Positions 60,307 through 64,000 of a stretch of DNA of 64,000 nucleotides are shown piece after piece. A program made the position numbers and the translations under genes. Numbering within the stretch: the stretch's first letter is position 1; every line of letters begins with the position of its first letter. Origin of the DNA: Bedellia somnulentella (lineage: Eukaryota > Arthropoda > Insecta > Lepidoptera > Bedelliidae); assembly GCA_963576735.1 (NCBI GenBank), contig OY755171.1, positions 6,448,001 to 6,512,000 of the forward strand, given 5' to 3'. The notes below the pieces were generated by a model, which had not been told where the DNA came from, made no database searches, and saw only the letters and a program-made list of their open reading frames with translations.

Positions 60307-60597
60307 TTTCCAGCTAAGTACAATTACGGGACAACTGAAAGAAGAATGTTGCCTTTAATACTATCATGGGCTTCTACAATACGAGTACATAAAATGCAGG
60401 GCAGCACTGTAGATTACGCAGTCGTATACTTAGGTGCGAAACTGTTTGAAGAAGGTCAAGCCTACGTGGCTCTTAGTAGAGTCAGATCTTTGCAGGGACT
60501 ACGTATAGAGGAGTTGGACTGCAATAAACTAACGGGCAAGAAACCTTGCAATAATGAAGCACTATATGAATTAAACAGAATGCGAAATAAAAACTAA
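60307..60597 (+). pseudogene. PIF1-like DNA helicase, C-terminal fragment
   Basis: Open from after TAG at 60304 to TAA at 60597. It shows [23 protein letters not shown] and [10 protein letters not shown], the late motifs of superfamily-1 PIF1 helicases (known pattern H-K-S-Q-G and V-A-L-S-R-V). Walker A and B and all earlier motifs are absent upstream, where the tandem array begins instead. The ORF ends 13 bp before the 180-bp inverted repeat. PIF1-type helicases are carried by Helentron-like and other large insect transposons, so this is more likely transposon-borne than the host PIF1. Confidence 0.75.
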
Positions 60598-60609
60598 AAA
60601 CTAGAAAAT

Positions 60610-60789
60610 AAAAATAGGTAAAAAAACTTTTTAAGTTAAACGGTTTTATTATTAACATACAGAGCAATGTTTAAGATAAATGTACTAAAAACCAAAAAAT
60701 AAGAATAAAATAGATACAGTCGTGGGAATTATATACATATGCATATACTAGACTAAAATAAAACCGTGGGGCACGTCAATTGTCTACAA
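60610..60789. repeat. Left arm of perfect 180-bp inverted repeat
   Basis: Identical by eye to the reverse complement of 61185-61364 over all 180 positions. The two arms enclose 395 bp. The arm contains TTAAACGGTTTTATT and AAACCGTGGGGCACGTCAAT. Confidence 0.95.
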
Positions 60790-61184
60790 ATTATCGACTT
60801 AATGTGCGATAGAAGAAACGTTTAATTCGTCGTTGGGCAGTTGGCCCGCAGACGGTGAGAAAATTACTTACAATTTTCTTGCTCTTGGAAATTCCAATAG
60901 TCATACACTCCATGTAAATAAAAGAGATGTTTCAACTAGTTTCTCGTTGGAAATTTACACTGCTGGCTGGCGATGAATCGGTTCACTGCACGCAGTTTGT
61001 CTTTAATCGATAAAACATATGATAAAAGTACTACTCGCTCAACACTATGAAACCCTAAAACTCGCTTGTTGAGCTTGCTAGCTTGTTTCCACATTCTGCC
61101 CTATTTATCACATGCCCATCGTTGTCGGTTGAACAACTGCCCAATTATAGTGTAACATTACAAAACAAACATTTTAATCAACGA

Positions 61185-61364
61185 TTGTAGACAATTGACG
61201 TGCCCCACGGTTTTATTTTAGTCTAGTATATGCATATGTATATAATTCCCACGACTGTATCTATTTTATTCTTATTTTTTGGTTTTTAGTACATTTATCT
61301 TAAACATTGCTCTGTATGTTAATAATAAAACCGTTTAACTTAAAAAGTTTTTTTACCTATTTTT
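61185..61364. repeat. Right arm of perfect 180-bp inverted repeat
   Basis: Partner of 60610-60789; ends TTTTTTTACCTATTTTT. The 395-bp centre has no open frame of interest. Confidence 0.95.
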
Positions 61365-61818
61365 TTATTCATAAAAATTCTCAAACCAGACCTTCCACTA
61401 GGTTGACTTAGTTGCGATAGATATAGCTTATCTCAATAAACTCATATCTTGTATCAATTACAATACAACGCGGTATTTTCAGTACAAATTTCTTAGTAAC
61501 ACTTCCTTCGTCTGTTAGGTGGCGCGTCTCATACCGTTGAGCATATCTTGAATCAATATTGATCGAACGTGGGCGTAAATGTCGATTTAAAAGCAATCAA
61601 TATCAATAAGCACTGGTTTGTCGGAAATATGCTTATTTTACCTACAGCACGATGGCTGACAAATTGACTACAACTTTTAAATATTTTTGTGCTTCTATAT
61701 TACTTAAATTGTTGATATCTGACCGCTATTCAAATAGATAAGTAAAACTATAAAGTATCGAAATAGACATCAATATTTATTTGATAAGTTCACAAACTAT
61801 ATTAAATATTATATTTGC
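61365..61818. other. Non-coding spacer between two inverted-repeat elements
   Basis: About 450 bp of AT-rich DNA with no gene seen. Confidence 0.45.
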
Positions 61819-62792
61819 AAAACTTCAAATTAAAAACTAAACAGAAAAATTAAATATTATTATTTTTTATTTAAAAAAGAACCGCCTTCAAAAATCCAAC
61901 TGAAAAGTATAAAATAATTTTTATTTATTTTATTATGTACAACTCTATTCAACTTCTTCTTTTTGAAGTCGGTGCCAAACCAATTTTCATGACAAAGAAG
62001 AACGAATATTAGTGGCCCGCTCAAGTGGAGTGAGTTCCCCTCCCCATCAGCGTATGTCATCGTTATAAACCTTCCTTTTTAATCAATTAATAAAAAAAAT
62101 CGCATCAAAATTCATTTCGTAGTTTTACAGATTAAAGTATACATAAGGATGTCCCTATATCCCAGACAGGGAGAGAGAAAGCGACTTTGTTTTATACTAT
62201 GTAGTGATTTAGATTCTCGATCGTCTTTTTACAAAGTGTTAGAAGTATTGGTTGTGCCAACTCGGTGCATGCATGTCTCTGTCGAATTGTTAATTCCGTT
62301 AGTTTGAAATCTGATAATCTTACATAACCTAACCTAACGTTAGTTTACTATCTCGCTATCTATCTAAAATTATAATTTACTAGTATTTACAGTTTTACGG
62401 TGACATGTATATTATGATAATTTCTCTGCGGAGTGCGACGCATGCACACCAGGCTAAGCACCGCTCACTGTCCCCCAATTCCATCCTTTATAAAGCGACG
62501 TCGTTGCGAGCGGATGAAATTTCTTGATTTTTGAGCGCGATTGTGTTACCTACTGTTGTTGAGGCACTATCGATTGATTTATTATTCGTATGGTTTTCTC
62601 TATGTAGCAATTTTCATTTTGGATTTGTCTGTTTGGCACCGACTTCAAAAAGAAGAAGTTGAATAGAGTTGTACATAATAAAATAAATAAAAATTATTTT
62701 ATACTTTTCAGTTGGATTTTTGAAGGCGGTTCTTTTTTAAATAAAAAATAATAATATTTAATTTTTCTGTTTAGTTTTTAATTTGAAGTTTT
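61819..62792. mobile_element. 974-bp element with perfect 162-bp inverted repeats
   Basis: Arms 61819-61980 and 62631-62792 are exact reverse complements by eye. The inner end of each arm is TTTTTGAAGTCGGTGCCAAA. The 650-bp centre (61981-62630) has no long ORF but contains ATCGCATCAAAATTC and AAAGCGACTTTGTTTTATAC blocks that resemble the tandem units at 63.45-64 kb. Most likely a non-autonomous DNA transposon or foldback element. No clear target duplication was found. Confidence 0.85.
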
Positions 62793-63072
62793 TGTTTTTC
62801 TTTTTTATTTTATACTTTTTAGTGATAAGTTCTTAAATCACTCTGAGTTTTTTTAGTGAATTAGTGATAGTTTTTTAGAGATAAGTTTTACTGTCCGTTT
62901 ATTTTATATAGTTTTTTAACAGGTAGTTATAATATTTGTTATTATGACTTTAGCTTACTTGTTACTATTTTGTTTACCTGCGGGCCTAGATAGAAAATCA
63001 AAGGATGCTTTAAGGAAAAGTCGCGTAAGGGAAAACGAAACACCCATCGAAAAAAAACAAAGACTTCAGCAG
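62793..63072. other. AT-rich spacer
   Basis: T-rich, no gene seen. Confidence 0.4.
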
Positions 63073-63073
63073 G

Positions 63074-63198
63074 GCAAGCACGAGCCGTATTTAAACTAGT
63101 TATCGCGTGGGATAAAGCAGCCATCTTTTACGCACTTACTTAGTATCGTATACTGCCATCTCATTCTAACCGTTATCGTGTCGATAACTCGTGCTTGC
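63074..63198. mobile_element. MITE-F copy 2
   Basis: Shares about 95 bp with 14068-14164 (TTTAAACTAGTTATCGCGTG to GTTATCGTGTCGATA, few differences). Here its ends are an 11-bp inverted repeat, GCAAGCACGAG / CTCGTGCTTGC. Copy 1 has CTCGTGCTTGC inside and a different outer inverted repeat. Confidence 0.75.
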
Positions 63199-63446
63199 TC
63201 TGATGGCTTTAAGTGATATAGATTCAAAGAAATTACTTAACCATCCCCATGACGAAAGAGCCTTGATTGAAATGACCAGGATGAAAAACATGATGTTGCA
63301 ATATATATTTTTTTCTTCAATATAATTAAGAGTAATTTATTCATGTTTTTATATACTTTTTTGTTTAATAATTTAGTAACTCTGTTTATTACTAATAAAA
63401 AAACTTTATTAACATATATTGATAAATCTCTGTCTAGTATTGATTA
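63199..63446. other. AT-rich spacer
   Basis: No gene or repeat seen. Confidence 0.4.
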
Positions 63447-64000
63447 CTTTACATACATACTTATATTTCAAACTAAGAAACCTCCTTTTTTTCGAGTCGG
63501 TTAAAGAACTTAAACCCTCTCCTGAATGTAATAACATAAACTGATAATTCTTTGTCTAATAATAACTAAGAACCTTCAAACTTACATACATACTTATAGG
63601 TGAAACTCAGAAACTCCTTTTTTGAGACGGTTAGATCACTAAAACCTTGTCCTGAAAGTAACAAGTAGTTTTCTGAAAATCGCATCCAAATAGCTTAAGC
63701 GACACGCGAGATAATCGCCGACCAACATACATACATGCAGGTCAAACACAGAACCTCCTTTCTTTTAGAGTCGGTTAAATCACTTAACCCATCTTCTAAA
63801 TGTACCGAATACTTTCCTGAAAACCGCATCCAAATAGCTTAAGCCAAACGTGAGATAATCGCGGACCAACAGACATACATACAGGTCAAACACAGAACCT
63901 CCTTTCTTTTTTTGGTCGGTTAAGGCATTAAAACCTTCTCCTAAATGTAACGAATACTTTTCTGAAAACCGCATCCAAATAGCTTAAGCCAAACGTGAGA
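63447..64000. repeat. 133-148 bp tandem repeat running off the window
   Basis: ACATACATAC marks units at 63451, 63584, 63725 and 63873 (spacing 133, 141, 148). Each unit has an AACCTCCTTTxTTT block, GTCGGTTAA, an ACC-TTCTCCTAAATGTAAC block and, in the last units, CCGCATCCAAATAGCTTAAG and CGTGAGATAATCG. Similarity rises towards the right edge, where the array continues beyond the window. Confidence 0.9.

Larger units (their letters stand above)
59725..61366. mobile_element. Composite DNA-transposon-like region
   Basis: Runs from TTAAACGGTTTTATT (59733-59747) followed by TAGCTCACCCCGTTTGG, through a 119-bp tandem array and a PIF1-like helicase end, to a perfect inverted repeat. Its arms contain the same 15-mer again (60636-60650 and, inverted, 61324-61338). 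The outer copies face each other, as terminal inverted repeats would. That these form one element is inference. Confidence 0.5.

Overview
The window is eukaryotic, AT-rich, nuclear DNA. It most likely comes from a moth or butterfly, inferred from dense short interspersed repeats ending in TATG or TTATG tails and from an insect achaete-scute type bHLH gene. There is no operon structure and most of the sequence is non-coding. Repeat-family labels (SINE-A, SINE-B, SINE-D, LINE-C, LINE-J, MITE-F, MITE-H, MITE-P) are mine, not database names. Boundaries were read by eye and are good to about 5-10 bases unless a target-site duplication fixes them.

Host genes. The one host gene I recognise is an achaete-scute family bHLH transcription factor on the + strand at about 31815-32544. 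A 200-N assembly gap (31827-32026) removes most of its N-terminus, and four small indels break the frame. Upstream (31440-31570) are E-boxes, one of which fits the proneural consensus GCAGSTGK. About 1.3 kb downstream a splice-acceptor-like site, an open stretch and a poly(A) signal (33806-34430) suggest the last exon of a second gene that I cannot name.

Mobile DNA. About 25 copies of SINE-A (about 250 bp, TATG tail) and about 12 of SINE-B (about 380 bp, tRNA-like head, TTATG tail) are spread across the window, most densely at 0.6-2.1, 4.2-5.3, 8.5-9.3, 34.5-37.9, 39.8-40.7 and 49.5-51.3 kb. Several have clear 8-12 bp target-site duplications. Six short pieces of LINE-C retain a pol C-terminus. 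SINE-A, SINE-B and LINE-C share the same 3' design: CTCTGCCNACCCC, a small hairpin, then GGCGTGA and a short tandem tail. This suggests that LINE-C-type machinery mobilises both SINEs. A second lineage (LINE-J) has a 581-residue reverse transcriptase ORF at 19356-21101 with all catalytic motifs and a TAAA tail; a 5'-truncated relative lies at 53.7-54.1 kb. MITEs lie at 14.05, 47.3, 55.5 and 63.07 kb.

The 3' end (59.7-64.0 kb) is different. It holds a 119-bp tandem array, a PIF1-like helicase C-terminus, a perfect 180-bp inverted repeat, a perfect 162-bp inverted repeat and a 133-148 bp tandem array running off the edge. This looks like a cluster of young or still homogenised DNA transposons.

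The long intervals between these features show AT-rich DNA with no gene that I can support.
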